A stretch of 64,000 bases of DNA from an uncultured Ruminococcus sp. (lineage in GTDB: Bacteria > Bacillota > Clostridia > Lachnospirales > Lachnospiraceae), in assembly GCA_946494335.1 (NCBI GenBank), contig CAMMBV010000002.1:1-64000 (forward strand). The letters run 5' to 3'. Each line of letters starts with the position of its first letter. Positions within the stretch are counted from its first letter, which is position 1. Of this stretch, positions 36,001-44,743 are shown one piece after another. The notes beneath the pieces are model-generated. The model had not been told where the DNA came from, searched no databases, and saw nothing but the letters and a program-made list of their open reading frames with translations. The position numbers and the translations under genes are program-made.

Positions 36001-37833
36001 GCCGATCTCCGCCAGCAGCGGCAGCTGTGCCAGCATGGTATAATCGTTTCCGCCCGTCATGATATAATTGTTCGACACCAATGCAATCTGCGTCGTACCG
36101 TCATCTCTGGACAACTCCGTATAAGCGCCTTCCGCCTCTCCCAGCACACGGATGGACACTACTTTTCCCCCTGCCGGCGCAGTGGGATCATAGCTTACTT
36201 CAAAGCCGGAAATCTGCAGATAACCGCCGGATGCTCCTCCTTCCAGCATTCCTGTCTCCGCACGCTGTCCTGTCTGATAAGATACCGCATTTTCCATCAC
36301 CTGATAGAGAATCCTGGGCGTCACCTTTTTTATCATCAGCGTATTGGAAAACGGAAATACCGTAACCAGATCTCTCATGGTAATGTCGCCTTTTGGAATG
36401 CTAGCTCGGATTCCTCCTCCGTTAATGGCTCCAAAAATATATGATACCTCTTCCGCTTCCCCGCTTTTACTCAAATAGTCATAAGCGGCGCTGACGAAAG
36501 CATCCGCCGCCAGATCTCCCAGATTCGTCTCATAGACGCGGGCTTCCGCTATATCGTTAATATAGCCGCCCCAGAGTGCATTTTCCGTCGCTGCCACCTT
36601 CTGATCCAGCACCGTCTCCTGCTCCGCCTGGATTTTTTCTATTTCAGCCGTCACTTCCGGATCCGCCGATACGCCGGCCATATCCTTCTCACTCAGCAGC
36701 TGTCCCGATGCCTGCGGTTCGTCCTCCCCGTCAAAGGCCAGCGTCACCTTTCCCAGCCGCGTCATGCCGCTTCCTGTCTGAACAATCAGAACACCGTTTT
36801 CTTCTGTGTTTTCCCGGGTATGGCTGTGACCGTCGATAATCACATCCAGCTTGTCCTGATACTCCCCTGTCAGCTCATTGGCCAACTTCACACTGGTACA
36901 GTCCACCACCGCCTGATCCCCCATATGACAGAGAGCCACGATGGCGTCCACATCCTGCGCCTCTAAAAGATCAATCTGCTTTTTGGCAGTCTCCACCTCA
37001 TTTTTAAACTCCAGCTGGCTGACCGCATCCGGACTGGTGGAGCTTTTTGTGTCCGTTGTCAGAAGACCAAAAAAGCCAATCTTTTTATCCCCCACTGTAA
37101 GGACTGCATTTTCCCCGTTATTTTCCGCCGCAGTTTTTCCAGCCAGCAAAGGACTCCCATTTTGATAAACATTAGCTGCCAAAATGGGGAATTGAGCCAG
37201 CGCCGCATTGGCAAACAGCTGATCCAGACCATAATCAAATTCATGATTTCCTGCAGCCATCAGATCATACCCTGCCGTATTCATCAGCTTAATGGCAGAA
37301 CTTCCTTTGCTTAAAGACACCAGCGGCAGCCCCTGAGTGGCGTCGCCGGCATCTACCAGCAGCGCATTTTCCGTCTCCTTTTTCAGCGCTGCGGTTTTGG
37401 CCAGCCCTACGCTTCCGCCCTCTGACGCTTCAAAAGCCCCGTGGATATCATTGGTATGATAGATAATAACCTGATCTGTTTCCCCGTTTCCGGCTTCCTG
37501 CGCTGCCGGTTCGGCTGTTTCTTCAGATGTTCCCTCCTCGCTTATATCATCGGACGGTTCTTCCGCTTCATCCTGCAGCTGCTCTGCTTTCTTCCCCGTC
37601 TCCGACGAATCCTTAATCGGCTCCTTTGTCAGCGTCTTTGAATTCTCCAGATCCGATTCCTTTTCCTCTTCATCCGCAATCTGCGTCTCCTCTGTCTCTT
37701 CCTCCAGGAGCGTCTCTGCCGGCGCTGGTGATTCCGCAAAAACATTTCCGCCCGGCAGAATACTTCCCACTGCCAGAACTCCCGCCAGCAAAATACTGCA
37801 CCATTTCTTATTCATATGTCTTTCCCTTTCCAA
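33037..37833 (-). CDS. Giant cell-wall protein: 5'-nucleotidase, PPC, permuted papain-like domain, sortase-type anchor
   Basis: 1598 residues. Signal peptide 1-32; acidic linker to 118; metallophosphatase/5'-nucleotidase 122-620 (TNDIHG, DAGDATQG, GNHEFDYG, DGHSHT); bacterial beta-sheet repeats about 730-815; PPC domain about 820-920. Residues 928-1417 hold a papain-like protease in the wrong order: the SEQNLL, His1072 (GGHYVTLIGWDD) and Asn1103 (FKNSWGE) half comes first, and the half with FDLRE and Cys1393 (GSCWTFG) comes last. A BIG2-like Ig domain (1420-1510), a Thr/Pro/Lys linker, the sortase-like VKTGDE, a membrane span and RRRIKNK end the protein. It should be wall-linked, hydrolyse nucleotides and perhaps peptides. 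It is monocistronic. Confidence 0.88.
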   Translation of the reverse strand: MERERHMNKKWCSILLAGVLAVGSILPGGNVFAESPAPAETLLEEETEETQIADEEEKESDLENSKTLTKEPIKDSSETGKKAEQLQDEAEEPSDDISEEGTSEETAEPAAQEAGNGETDQVIIYHTNDIHGAFEASEGGSVGLAKTAALKKETENALLVDAGDATQGLPLVSLSKGSSAIKLMNTAGYDLMAAGNHEFDYGLDQLFANAALAQFPILAANVYQNGSPLLAGKTAAENNGENAVLTVGDKKIGFFGLLTTDTKSSTSPDAVSQLEFKNEVETAKKQIDLLEAQDVDAIVALCHMGDQAVVDCTSVKLANELTGEYQDKLDVIIDGHSHTRENTEENGVLIVQTGSGMTRLGKVTLAFDGEDEPQASGQLLSEKDMAGVSADPEVTAEIEKIQAEQETVLDQKVAATENALWGGYINDIAEARVYETNLGDLAADAFVSAAYDYLSKSGEAEEVSYIFGAINGGGIRASIPKGDITMRDLVTVFPFSNTLMIKKVTPRILYQVMENAVSYQTGQRAETGMLEGGASGGYLQISGFEVSYDPTAPAGGKVVSIRVLGEAEGAYTELSRDDGTTQIALVSNNYIMTGGNDYTMLAQLPLLAEIGGELETVQQYLTEVHGGSLKDVYPVQGGRIQIANENAPETYEAAIQITDSQGNPAVNCEVTYYIDGDSGHEGTTDDSGILKMVLSKGPHGIKLAPDQAEIYVNNYTGNGIEGGYTSLPVLVNPDNAEHTITYILDGGTNHKDNPDSFREDQDTIYLKDPTKAGYQFQGWYLDENFKEECSVIPSGTQENITLYAKWKKDNLEPNDSWETAVKLRVPSKTESYISWAEDVDYYQFTLSKEERISIRLTQPEDENVYYDTVLYNEKKEAIKKSQMNMDQSIVQTLQKGTYYIKVASLNGESSSEPYILRLGRIAAVGMDFSEQNLLTQSLHPSSDTAFDLGAGLNSGGHFIMSTAYFARWGGPLLENQDPYPEYTSVGSGFDPSVDEVEVLTDETPVYHMQNAIWLPMRANALDNDHIKSAIYTYGGVDAYYLEAFHFRNDENASIYVPELSQEQISQYGAGGHYVTLIGWDDNYSKDNFSPATPPGDGAFIFKNSWGEEAGEEGYYYISYYSYNLLQNPGALYFMEEGTDNYNTIYQYDPFGYVGSLSGEGEIYAANVFTAKSQEVLRAVSFASIDENIDYEIYVEKQGERQKVADGSMRYAGYKTVRLSNEIPLQAGEEFKVIVRFSSDSGSIAMPVEYPLKGYSQKADSQAGISWISDDGETWEDLYKFKANPCIKAFTYNDAVGNRQASGVSDSTNVNARGSSVDVSSGSIAGYVLEGPEGESGSGAEISEDGKALGARVAGFQTEVASEEAPITNLPSAFDLREIKAVTSVKNQYDMGSCWTFGAMASAESILLRNENASYSYPMDLQIKGEKTITLTEDKPEVAYEAMAQLSTDVAATDVIIWELTGDLDSIKMAEGPIRSASGETIPLFTAVSEGTITLTAVSAADETRSDTIMINIQEEEASAEVEPSKTPTATPTDGVTPQPTKKPSNSKTSARTDKSSKNKKSSSVKTGDETPLEQWLMLAVLGAGAASAMLVRRRIKNK

Positions 37834-37908
37834 TTACCTGATACTGTTACACTGCTTATCCTTTATGATAAATTAGAATAATACTGCCGTCAATCATTAT
37901 CTGCTTTT

Positions 37909-38223
37909 TCAAAACACCAGCTTTTTCCATTGATATTTTTCCATATCAACTTTTCCGCTTCTGCAGGGTATTCCCTCCTGCTCCAACAGGATAATCTGCC
38001 GGTTTACTCCATTCTCCATAAATGCATCCGACACCCTCCCATCCCTGTTGACCACACGATGACAGGGAAGAGCCGGATTCTGATTGACATTCAATGCATA
38101 TCCTACCACTCTGGCCCATCTTTTATTTCCCGCCAGCGCAGCTATCTGTCCATAGGAAGCTACCCTGCCCTCCGGAATTTCCCCTACTACCTTATATATC
38201 TTCTGAAATGTATTCTCAGCCAT
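37909..38223 (-). CDS. MGMT-family DNA alkyl-cysteine protein
   Basis: 104 residues, only the C-terminal DNA-binding domain of methylated-DNA-cysteine methyltransferases. GRVASYGQIA is at 19-28, the arginine finger region NKRWARVVGYAL at 33-44 and the active-site PCHRVV at 53-58, with the cysteine present. Alkyltransferase-like (ATL) proteins have Trp in place of that Cys, so this one may still transfer alkyl groups, although the small size is like ATL proteins. It starts 6 nt downstream of the MBL hydrolase stop and is likely co-transcribed with it. Confidence 0.85.
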   Translation of the reverse strand: MAENTFQKIYKVVGEIPEGRVASYGQIAALAGNKRWARVVGYALNVNQNPALPCHRVVNRDGRVSDAFMENGVNRQIILLEQEGIPCRSGKVDMEKYQWKKLVF

Positions 38224-38228
38224 ATTTA

Positions 38229-39074
38229 TTAAAACTCCAACACAGTACCCGTGGAAAAGTAAGAAATCTGATCCCCCAGCATTTCTTTTAATATCTCAAA
38301 AGCCGGAGTGCCTGTACAATGTCCGGTATACAGTTTAAAATTACCAAGTGATTTCAGTTCTTTTGCAAGCTTTATAATGTCTTCCCGACTGCCCGCCATG
38401 GTTCCCGCTCCTTCCAGACCCATAAGATGAAATCCCCCGATCACAGCCCTCACATGCTTGTCTGAAAATGCTTCCTGTACTTCCCGAATCACATTTTCCA
38501 CCCCGGCATGGCAGCAGCTGTTCAAAACCACAAGGCCCTGCCCGCTGTCAAATACCAGAGTCTGTTCGTGCTCCAGCCGGTCCAGGGAAAATTCTCCATC
38601 CTTTTCCTGGTACATACATGCTTTCCTGGAACGTTCCTCCAGCCCCGGCGTATGATGTCCCAGCAGATACACGCCTTTCTCTACTTCCCTGTCTTCCTCC
38701 ACGAAAACGAAACGATCTTTGTAATCCCGGATTGTCTCCCTGGAAAAACCATTATCCTTTTTCACCGTATCCGTTATTTTGAAATAACCATAATCCACCG
38801 CAGCCTTTCGCAGATACAGCCTGGCTCTTTTGTTCCTTTCAAAAAATTCTTTCAATCCTCCGGAATGATCATAATGGGCGTGGGAGAGAAAAGCTGCGTC
38901 TATATCCTCTGCCGCTATCCCAAGCCGGTCTGCATTTTCAAAACATATGCCGCTGGTTCCTGCGTCCAGCAGATATTTTCGGTCATTGTATTCAATGTAA
39001 ACGGACAGTCCATGTTCGCAGACAAACCCATCCCTTTCCTTATTTTCAATCAGCGCTGTTACTTTCATTCCCAT
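38229..39074 (-). CDS. MBL-fold metal-dependent hydrolase
   Basis: 281 residues. The metal-binding motif SHAHYDHSGG near 64-73 is followed by a second histidine region LNSCCHAGVENV near 183 and GGFHLMG near 208. This is the subgroup annotated as 7,8-dihydropterin-6-methyl ribofuranosyl-aminobenzene phosphate synthase-like. The real substrate is not known. The start lies inside the end of the EamA gene (29-nt overlap) with GGGAGG upstream, so expression is coupled to the exporter. Confidence 0.85.
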   Translation of the reverse strand: MGMKVTALIENKERDGFVCEHGLSVYIEYNDRKYLLDAGTSGICFENADRLGIAAEDIDAAFLSHAHYDHSGGLKEFFERNKRARLYLRKAAVDYGYFKITDTVKKDNGFSRETIRDYKDRFVFVEEDREVEKGVYLLGHHTPGLEERSRKACMYQEKDGEFSLDRLEHEQTLVFDSGQGLVVLNSCCHAGVENVIREVQEAFSDKHVRAVIGGFHLMGLEGAGTMAGSREDIIKLAKELKSLGNFKLYTGHCTGTPAFEILKEMLGDQISYFSTGTVLEF

Positions 39075-39930
39075 GTTCCTCCCTGTTATTGTAAATAAAC
39101 ATCATCACCGCCATCATACAGATAATAATATATCCCAGCCAGCTAAGAGCATCCGGTACCTGACCAAATACAAAAAATCCCAGCACTGCTGAAAAAATAA
39201 TCTGAGAGTAATCGTAGATGGAAATTTCTCTGGCGGGCGCACAGCAGTAAGCCGCCGTAATGGCAAACTGACCGCCGGACGCTGCCAGACCGGCTAAAAG
39301 CAGCATTCCCAGCTGCCAAAGCTCCATCCCCTGAAAACCAAAGATCAGAAAGGGCAGTGTCGCCAGACAGGAAAATCCAGAAAAGAAACACACAATGAAC
39401 GGTCCCTTTTCCCCGCGTTCTCCCAGCACACGAACCATCGTATATGCCGCTCCAGCTCCCATGCCTCCCAGAAATCCGATGAGAGCCGGTACCAGATCCA
39501 TATTCGTGAATGTCGGTTTAATGATGAAAAGGCTGCCGATAAAAGCGCCCGCCACTGCCGCTGCCTGAAAGGGTTTCACTCTCTCCTTTAAAATGAAAAA
39601 ACTGAATACAATAGCAAAAAAAGGAGACATTTTATTCAGCATGGAAGCATCCGCCAGCACAAGATGATCCACCGCGTAGAAATTACACAGAATCCCTATG
39701 GTTCCAAACCCGGCCCGCATAAATAAATATTTCAGGTTTCCGGTTTTGCAGCGCAGAGGAATACGATCTTTCCACAGCAGAACAGCCGCAAAAATAAAAG
39801 CCACAAAATTCCGGAAAAAACTTTTCTGCACAGAAGGAATATCTCCTGACAGCCTCACAAACATATTCATGAGAGCAAAGCAAAAAGCAGACAATATTAT
39901 GCAGATAATTCCTTTATAACGTTTCACCAT
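39046..39930 (-). CDS. EamA/DMT-family transporter
   Basis: 294 residues with ten predicted membrane segments in two five-helix EamA repeats (residues about 5-138 and 148-282). Typical features are the SFFRNF segment near 35, LNKMSPFFAIVFS near 97 and the second-repeat AAYCCAPAREISIYDY near 222. Such proteins export metabolites or amino acids; the substrate is not readable. It overlaps the MBL hydrolase gene and is the first gene of a run that also contains MGMT. Confidence 0.85.
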   Translation of the reverse strand: MVKRYKGIICIILSAFCFALMNMFVRLSGDIPSVQKSFFRNFVAFIFAAVLLWKDRIPLRCKTGNLKYLFMRAGFGTIGILCNFYAVDHLVLADASMLNKMSPFFAIVFSFFILKERVKPFQAAAVAGAFIGSLFIIKPTFTNMDLVPALIGFLGGMGAGAAYTMVRVLGERGEKGPFIVCFFSGFSCLATLPFLIFGFQGMELWQLGMLLLAGLAASGGQFAITAAYCCAPAREISIYDYSQIIFSAVLGFFVFGQVPDALSWLGYIIICMMAVMMFIYNNREEHGNESNSAD

Positions 39931-40115
39931 TTTCCTTCCACACTTTCCCGGCGCTGTAATTAAGATACACCGTTTATTCCTTCATCATTATACAAAAAAA
40001 TATTCTTCCCTGCAATTAGCCCCCCATGCCTTTGCTTAAAATTTCACCGATATTGTTCCTCCATGAATTCCCGGACATTAAAAAAAGACTGCCGCAGCAG
40101 TCGATCTTGGACATT

Positions 40116-40355
40116 TTATTTCACCTGATATTTTTCCATCCTCTTTTTCACCTGGAGATACTCCGGATAATCCGCGTAAATTTTCAGGGTGAGGGGCCGG
40201 TTTCTGATCAGACTGCAGACGCCAAGGATAGATCGGGCATCCACATAAGCATGGCTGCCGATTAAATCCATTTCAGCATTGCATTTTTCTGCATCCACCG
40301 TAAAATCCTTCACTTTTTCCAGTGTATCCAGCATAATTTTCATAACTTCCATCAT
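40116..40355 (-). CDS. HPr-like protein without the phosphorylatable histidine
   Basis: 79 residues. The pattern SHAYVDARSILGVCSLIRNRP at 34-53 is the HPr helix-2 region (usual form: NAKSILGVLSL). The site I would expect for the PTS His15 has no clear G-I-H-A-R-P context, so it is unlikely to pass phosphate in the PTS. Small HPr-like orphans of this kind are frequent in Lachnospiraceae. A Crh-like regulatory role is possible but unproven. AAAGGATG lies upstream; the second Met (40352) is an equal start. It is preceded by the structured region 40399-40473. Confidence 0.7.
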   Translation of the reverse strand: MMEVMKIMLDTLEKVKDFTVDAEKCNAEMDLIGSHAYVDARSILGVCSLIRNRPLTLKIYADYPEYLQVKKRMEKYQVK

Positions 40356-40398
40356 TTTTTCATCCTTTCTTTTTTACAGTCTCATAATTGCATCTGAT

Positions 40399-40473
40399 GA
40401 CAGCAAAGAACATTCACATTCCTGCTTTGTGCAGGGTCAAATGGACTTTGCCCTTTTGACCTCTGCAGCTGTC
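40399..40473 (-). ncRNA. Candidate three-way-junction RNA leader
   Basis: An outer stem GACAGC/GCTGTC (40399-40404 with 40468-40473) encloses two helices. One has arms TGCAGGGTCAAA and TTTGACCTCTGCA with one bulge (40430-40441, 40455-40467). The other pairs CAAAG with CTTTG-like arms (40405-40428). On the minus strand it would lie 44 nt upstream of the HPr-like gene. Strand and function are not shown; it could also be a short repeat element. Confidence 0.4.
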
Positions 40474-40556
40474 ATTAACGTATCATATTATTGAGGGCTG
40501 CAATATCCGCATTACATAAAACTATTGTAAAAAATGCGTAAGAAAAAGAAGACCGC

Positions 40557-41411
40557 TCAGGCCTTCTCCTTCCAAACATTTCCATTCTTTTTAAAGTACA
40601 TGATCATTTCATTGGTAAGACTTAAATTATTTTCTTCCACAGGAATCTCTTCCTGGGTAAACCAGCGGGCGGAAGAAAGTTCGTTATGATCCAGGGTGAT
40701 GGTTTCATCTCCGTCCAGATCCACAAAAAATCCCATCAGCAGCGTGTCGGTAAAGGACCAGGGCTGACTCTTATAGAACCGGATATTTTTTACTTTTAAG
40801 CCAACCTCTTCCATCACTTCCCGCCTCACCGTATCCTCAATGGTCTCGCCGATTTCTGCGAATCCGGCAATCAGAGCGTAGCTGGTTTTGGAGCTGTTGG
40901 CATAAGTGGACATCAGAATCTTATCATCGTTTATGATTCCTACTATGACAGCCGGGCAGATCTTGGGATATTCCATCTGCTTGCAGCTGACACAGTATAC
41001 CATTCTTTCTTTGTCGCTGTGTACCATAGGTTTCCCACAGACGCCGCAGAAGCGGCGGCTTCTGTACCAGCTGTGGAGCTGATAGGCCGTGATCCCGGCA
41101 AAATCCAGATAATCCGGCCGATCCTTGCGGAATATTTCCACATGCTCCATGGAATAGCTGTCATCCATGGGATAATTGATGTTGTCCAGCAGATAGTACC
41201 CTTTTCCATCGATGGAAAAAAGATAGATCCAGGAATCATATAACTCCTCATTAAAAGGTTCCAGATCCCGGAACCGCGGAAAAGTCAGCTTATCCTTTTT
41301 CCAGCGGATCAATACTTTTTTATTCAGAAAATAGAGGATAAAGGAATCCTCCCGGGGCGGCTTCGGCCTGTACTCGTTGGCATATTTATGGGGTGTGATA
41401 TCCTGTATCAT
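40557..41411 (-). CDS. nudC: NAD(+) diphosphatase / NADH pyrophosphatase
   Basis: 284 residues. A zinc ribbon CGVCGKPM...YCVSC sits near 119-139, the Nudix box GFAEIGETIEDTVRREVMEE near 188-207, and the NudC signature SQPWSFTDTLL near 222. The N-terminal domain (1-110) is the NUDIX-like one of NudC. The enzyme splits NAD(H) and, in characterised members, removes NAD caps from RNA. It is a single gene; the nearest neighbours are on the same strand but more than 80 nt away. Confidence 0.92.
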   Translation of the reverse strand: MIQDITPHKYANEYRPKPPREDSFILYFLNKKVLIRWKKDKLTFPRFRDLEPFNEELYDSWIYLFSIDGKGYYLLDNINYPMDDSYSMEHVEIFRKDRPDYLDFAGITAYQLHSWYRSRRFCGVCGKPMVHSDKERMVYCVSCKQMEYPKICPAVIVGIINDDKILMSTYANSSKTSYALIAGFAEIGETIEDTVRREVMEEVGLKVKNIRFYKSQPWSFTDTLLMGFFVDLDGDETITLDHNELSSARWFTQEEIPVEENNLSLTNEMIMYFKKNGNVWKEKA

Positions 41412-41491
41412 CGTTTACACATCCTTTTCGCTTTTCATCTAGCATATCTTATCCCACCTGTGAATGCAATACAAAAATTGCACTCTTGTCC

Positions 41492-42640
41492 TTAATTCTT
41501 TCGATTTTCTGCTGTATGTATCAGACGCATGATCTGTTCTGCAGTCCGCCTTATATTTTCCGCCGCCCGTTCCGGTTCCATGGCCTGTTTCAGGCTCATC
41601 GCCTCCGGCAGAATGGAAAAACAGGCGTCAATCCCTTTTTCATGACACAGATTCGCCCCCGGCGCAACTCCCCCCGCCACGGCGATCACCGGCAGCCCGT
41701 ATTTTTTGGCAAGACGCGCCACACCCACCGGCGTTTTCCCCATGGCGGACTGATCATCCAGTCTCCCTTCTCCCGTAATGACGTAGTCGGCATCTTTCAG
41801 GTTTTTTTCCAGCTCCGCCGTTTCCATTGCCAGATCAATTCCCGGTTCCAGAACTGCTCCCAGATAGGCCAGAAAAGCAAATCCCAGACCACCGGCCGCT
41901 CCCGCTCCCGGATATCCGGCATAATCTTTTCCCACAGCCTGCGCAGTTTTTTCTGCAAAATGGCGATGCATCCGCTCCATCCTGGCTGCCAGCAAAGGAT
42001 CCGCTCCTTTCTGTGGCCCATAAACCATGGACGCCCCCTTTTCTCCCAGAAGAGGATTTGTCACATCACAGGCGATACGGAAGCGGCAGTCTTTCAGCTC
42101 TTTCATCTGACTTTCCATGCAGATTTTTTCCACCGATCCACAGTCTTCCCCGTGCCATCCGATCTCTTTTTTGCCGCTGTCAAAAAAAGTAAAACCCAGG
42201 GCCTGCAGCATTCCGATCCCACAGTCGTTGGTTGCGCTTCCCCCGATTCCAATCACAAAACTGCGGCAGCCTTTTTCCACGGCATCCCGTATCATCTGTC
42301 CTACCCCGAAGGTGCTGGCCTTTAAAATATCTCTCTTTTCTTCAGGTATGAGCGTCAGTCCTGCCGCTTCCGCCATCTCCATCACCACCGTGCCGTCCGG
42401 CAGGCATCCGTACCGGGCTGTCCGGGACTGATGAAGGGGATCATCCACCGTGATCCTGCGCCATTTTCCGCCCAGTCCCTCCACTAGAGCCTGCGCCGTG
42501 CCTTCCCCGCCGTCCGCCGCCGGCTTTATCAGGATTTTGGCATCGGGATACACCAGGGCCGCCCCTTCGGCAAAGGCTTTTCCGGCTTCCAGTGATGACA
42601 GACTGCCCTTAAAAGAATCCATTGCTATCACAATTTTCAT
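41492..42640 (-). CDS. Glycerate kinase (GlxK/GarK type I)
   Basis: 382 residues from the ATG at 42640 (AAGGAAG upstream); an in-frame start at 42670 is weaker. Signatures: MDSFKGSLSS near 7, KPAADGGEGTAQAL near 44, GIGGSATNDCGIGMLQALG near 133, YPGAGAAGGLGFA near 247 and TGEGRLDDQSAMGKTPVG near 297. It phosphorylates glycerate to 2-phosphoglycerate (or 3-phosphoglycerate in some members), feeding glycolysis. It is divergent from the DUF4317 gene, with a 90-nt gap. Confidence 0.92.
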   Translation of the reverse strand: MKIVIAMDSFKGSLSSLEAGKAFAEGAALVYPDAKILIKPAADGGEGTAQALVEGLGGKWRRITVDDPLHQSRTARYGCLPDGTVVMEMAEAAGLTLIPEEKRDILKASTFGVGQMIRDAVEKGCRSFVIGIGGSATNDCGIGMLQALGFTFFDSGKKEIGWHGEDCGSVEKICMESQMKELKDCRFRIACDVTNPLLGEKGASMVYGPQKGADPLLAARMERMHRHFAEKTAQAVGKDYAGYPGAGAAGGLGFAFLAYLGAVLEPGIDLAMETAELEKNLKDADYVITGEGRLDDQSAMGKTPVGVARLAKKYGLPVIAVAGGVAPGANLCHEKGIDACFSILPEAMSLKQAMEPERAAENIRRTAEQIMRLIHTAENRKN

Positions 42641-42732
42641 CTGCTCTTCTTCCTTTCCTCTTCTTGACATTCCCTCTCAAAAAAAGTATATTGTAAAAAC
42701 AGAAATGCAAGAGAAATTATGCGAGGTAGTTT

Positions 42733-43866
42733 ATGAATAAAAAAGAAATACTGGAAATACGAAAACAGTTCACCCCGGACAACTGCACGATTTCCCGCAT
42801 CTGCGGATGCTACGTTGACGGTGAAAAAAATATAAAAATGGAACACAAAGACGCCTTTGGCTCTCTCCCGGAAGAGGAAGCCTTTAAATACTTCGATCTC
42901 TTTAAGCGGACCTTATCCGGCACACTGGGAAAGAACATGATGAACATGGAATTTCCTCTGGCATCTGAACAGGAAGGCGGCACCCAGGATTTTCTGCTCC
43001 GTCTGCGGGACAGTCATCTGGAAGATGATATTCTGCTGGAAGAATTTTACCGTAAGGTGATCGAGTCCTACCACTACGACATGAATTACTATATTATCCT
43101 GATTCATGCCGTCTATGACATTCCCGGAAAATCCTCCGACAATCTGGAAATGTTCGATGCCTCCGACAACGTGTTCGACTACATATTGTGCAGCATCTGT
43201 CCGGTCAATCTTTCCAAAGCCGGTTTGTATTACAATATGGAAAAAAACAGTATGGAAGACAGAATCCGCGACTGGATCGTGGCTCCTCCTGCCAACGGTT
43301 TCCTGTTTCCGGCCTTTAATGACCGCAATACGGACCTGCACGCCATTCTCTATTATTCCAAAAATTCCGATGATATCAGTCAGAACCTGATCGACCAGCT
43401 GCTGGGATGCACCCCTCCTCTGCCGGCTTCTTCTCAGAAAGAAACCTTCCAGTCCATCATCGAAGAATCACTGGGAGATGACTGCGGATATGAAGTGGTC
43501 AGGAATCTTCATGAGAACTTAAATGAGATGGCTGAAGTCAACAAGGATAACCCGGAACCGCTGACTCTGTCCAAACACGATGTCCGTTGTATCCTGGAAG
43601 ACAGCAAAATTCCGGAGGAAAAAATTCAGGTTTTTGAAAAGGAGTTTGACGAAACCGTTCCAAAAGATGCGCCTATCCTGGTATCCAACATCGTCAATAC
43701 CCGTCAGTTTCAGATTGAAACACCGGATGTGGTGATCCGGGTAAAACCGGAGCGGATGGATCTGGTGGAAACCAGAATCATAGACGGCCGCTCCTGTCTT
43801 GTCATTCCGGTGGACGAGCACATCGAGATAAACGGCATGACCGTTTCCACCGCAAAAGACAGCTGA
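42733..43866 (+). CDS. DUF4317-domain protein
   Basis: 377 residues. N-terminus NKKEILEIRKQF with a TISRICGCYVDGEKNI segment near 19-34, a central FLLRLRDSHLEDD and MNYYIILIHAVYDIPGK near 117-133, and SICPVNLSKAGLYY near 155: the layout of DUF4317, a family largely restricted to Lachnospiraceae and relatives. There is no membrane segment or signal peptide, so it is cytoplasmic. The function is unknown. The gene stands alone on the plus strand and converges on the polyamine operon, whose last stop is 2 nt away. Confidence 0.85.
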   Translation: MNKKEILEIRKQFTPDNCTISRICGCYVDGEKNIKMEHKDAFGSLPEEEAFKYFDLFKRTLSGTLGKNMMNMEFPLASEQEGGTQDFLLRLRDSHLEDDILLEEFYRKVIESYHYDMNYYIILIHAVYDIPGKSSDNLEMFDASDNVFDYILCSICPVNLSKAGLYYNMEKNSMEDRIRDWIVAPPANGFLFPAFNDRNTDLHAILYYSKNSDDISQNLIDQLLGCTPPLPASSQKETFQSIIEESLGDDCGYEVVRNLHENLNEMAEVNKDNPEPLTLSKHDVRCILEDSKIPEEKIQVFEKEFDETVPKDAPILVSNIVNTRQFQIETPDVVIRVKPERMDLVETRIIDGRSCLVIPVDEHIEINGMTVSTAKDS

Positions 43867-43870
43867 TTTT

Positions 43871-44743
43871 TTACCGCACAATTTCGCCGTAGCACTGCGG
43901 TCTGCGATCCCGGAACAGTCCCCACTCCAGTCTGCTGTCCCGGCCTTTTTTAAGGTCAATTTCACTCATGATGATCTCTTCCTGGTCCCGTGAGGCCTGA
44001 ACCGTAACTTCTCCCAGTTCATCGGTAATGAAGGATGATCCATAGAACAAAAGGGAAGATTTCTGGCCGCCGTTTTCCTCATCCGGCTCCACCGTTTCCA
44101 GGCCGATGCGGTTGGCCGCCGCCACCGGCACGATATTGGCCGCCGCATGGCCCTGCATGGTTCTTCTCCAGTGAGGCATGCTGTCGCAGTCTAAAATGGG
44201 CTCGCTGCCGATGGCTGTGGGATAGAGAATCATCTCGGCTCCCATAAGGGCCATGGCTCTGGCAGTCTCCGGGAACCACTGATCCCAGCAGATACCCACG
44301 CCGATTTTTCCATAGCGGGTATCCCACACCTTGAAACCTGTGTTGCCCGGCGTAAAATAAAATTTTTCCTGATAATAATGATCGTCGGGGATATGTGTTT
44401 TGCGGTAAACGCCAAGAAGCTTTCCGCTATCCAGCACTGCCACGGAATTGAAAAGAAGATTCTCCTCTCTTTCATAGAAGCTGACCGGAATAACCACATT
44501 CAGCTCACCGGATACCTTCAGAAAGTGAAGCACCGCATCGTTTTCCATCACCGGCTTCGCATAATCATAATAGCGGTATTTTCTCTCCTGACAAAAATAG
44601 GGCCGCTCAAAAAGCTCCGGCAGCAAAATCACCTGTGCGCCCTCTTTGGCGGCTTTACGCACCAGTAAATCCGCCTTTTCTATATTTTTTTTCACTTTAC
44701 TCTCACAGCCAAACTGCAGCGCTGCCAGATTTACTTTTCTCAT
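43871..44743 (-). CDS. aguB: N-carbamoylputrescine amidase
   Basis: 290 residues, nitrilase superfamily. The catalytic triad is seen as Glu in [11 protein letters not shown] near 41, Lys in [12 protein letters not shown] near 117 and Cys in [10 protein letters not shown] near 152. It converts N-carbamoylputrescine into putrescine, CO2 and ammonia. The start overlaps the aguA stop by 4 nt (ATGA). It is the last gene of the polyamine operon, tail to tail with the DUF4317 gene. Confidence 0.94.
   Translation of the reverse strand: MRKVNLAALQFGCESKVKKNIEKADLLVRKAAKEGAQVILLPELFERPYFCQERKYRYYDYAKPVMENDAVLHFLKVSGELNVVIPVSFYEREENLLFNSVAVLDSGKLLGVYRKTHIPDDHYYQEKFYFTPGNTGFKVWDTRYGKIGVGICWDQWFPETARAMALMGAEMILYPTAIGSEPILDCDSMPHWRRTMQGHAAANIVPVAAANRIGLETVEPDEENGGQKSSLLFYGSSFITDELGEVTVQASRDQEEIIMSEIDLKKGRDSRLEWGLFRDRRPQCYGEIVR

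Noticed and set aside
37909-38223. Calling the MGMT-like protein an ATL
   Set aside because: The active-site cysteine in PCHRVV is present, whereas ATL proteins have Trp there.
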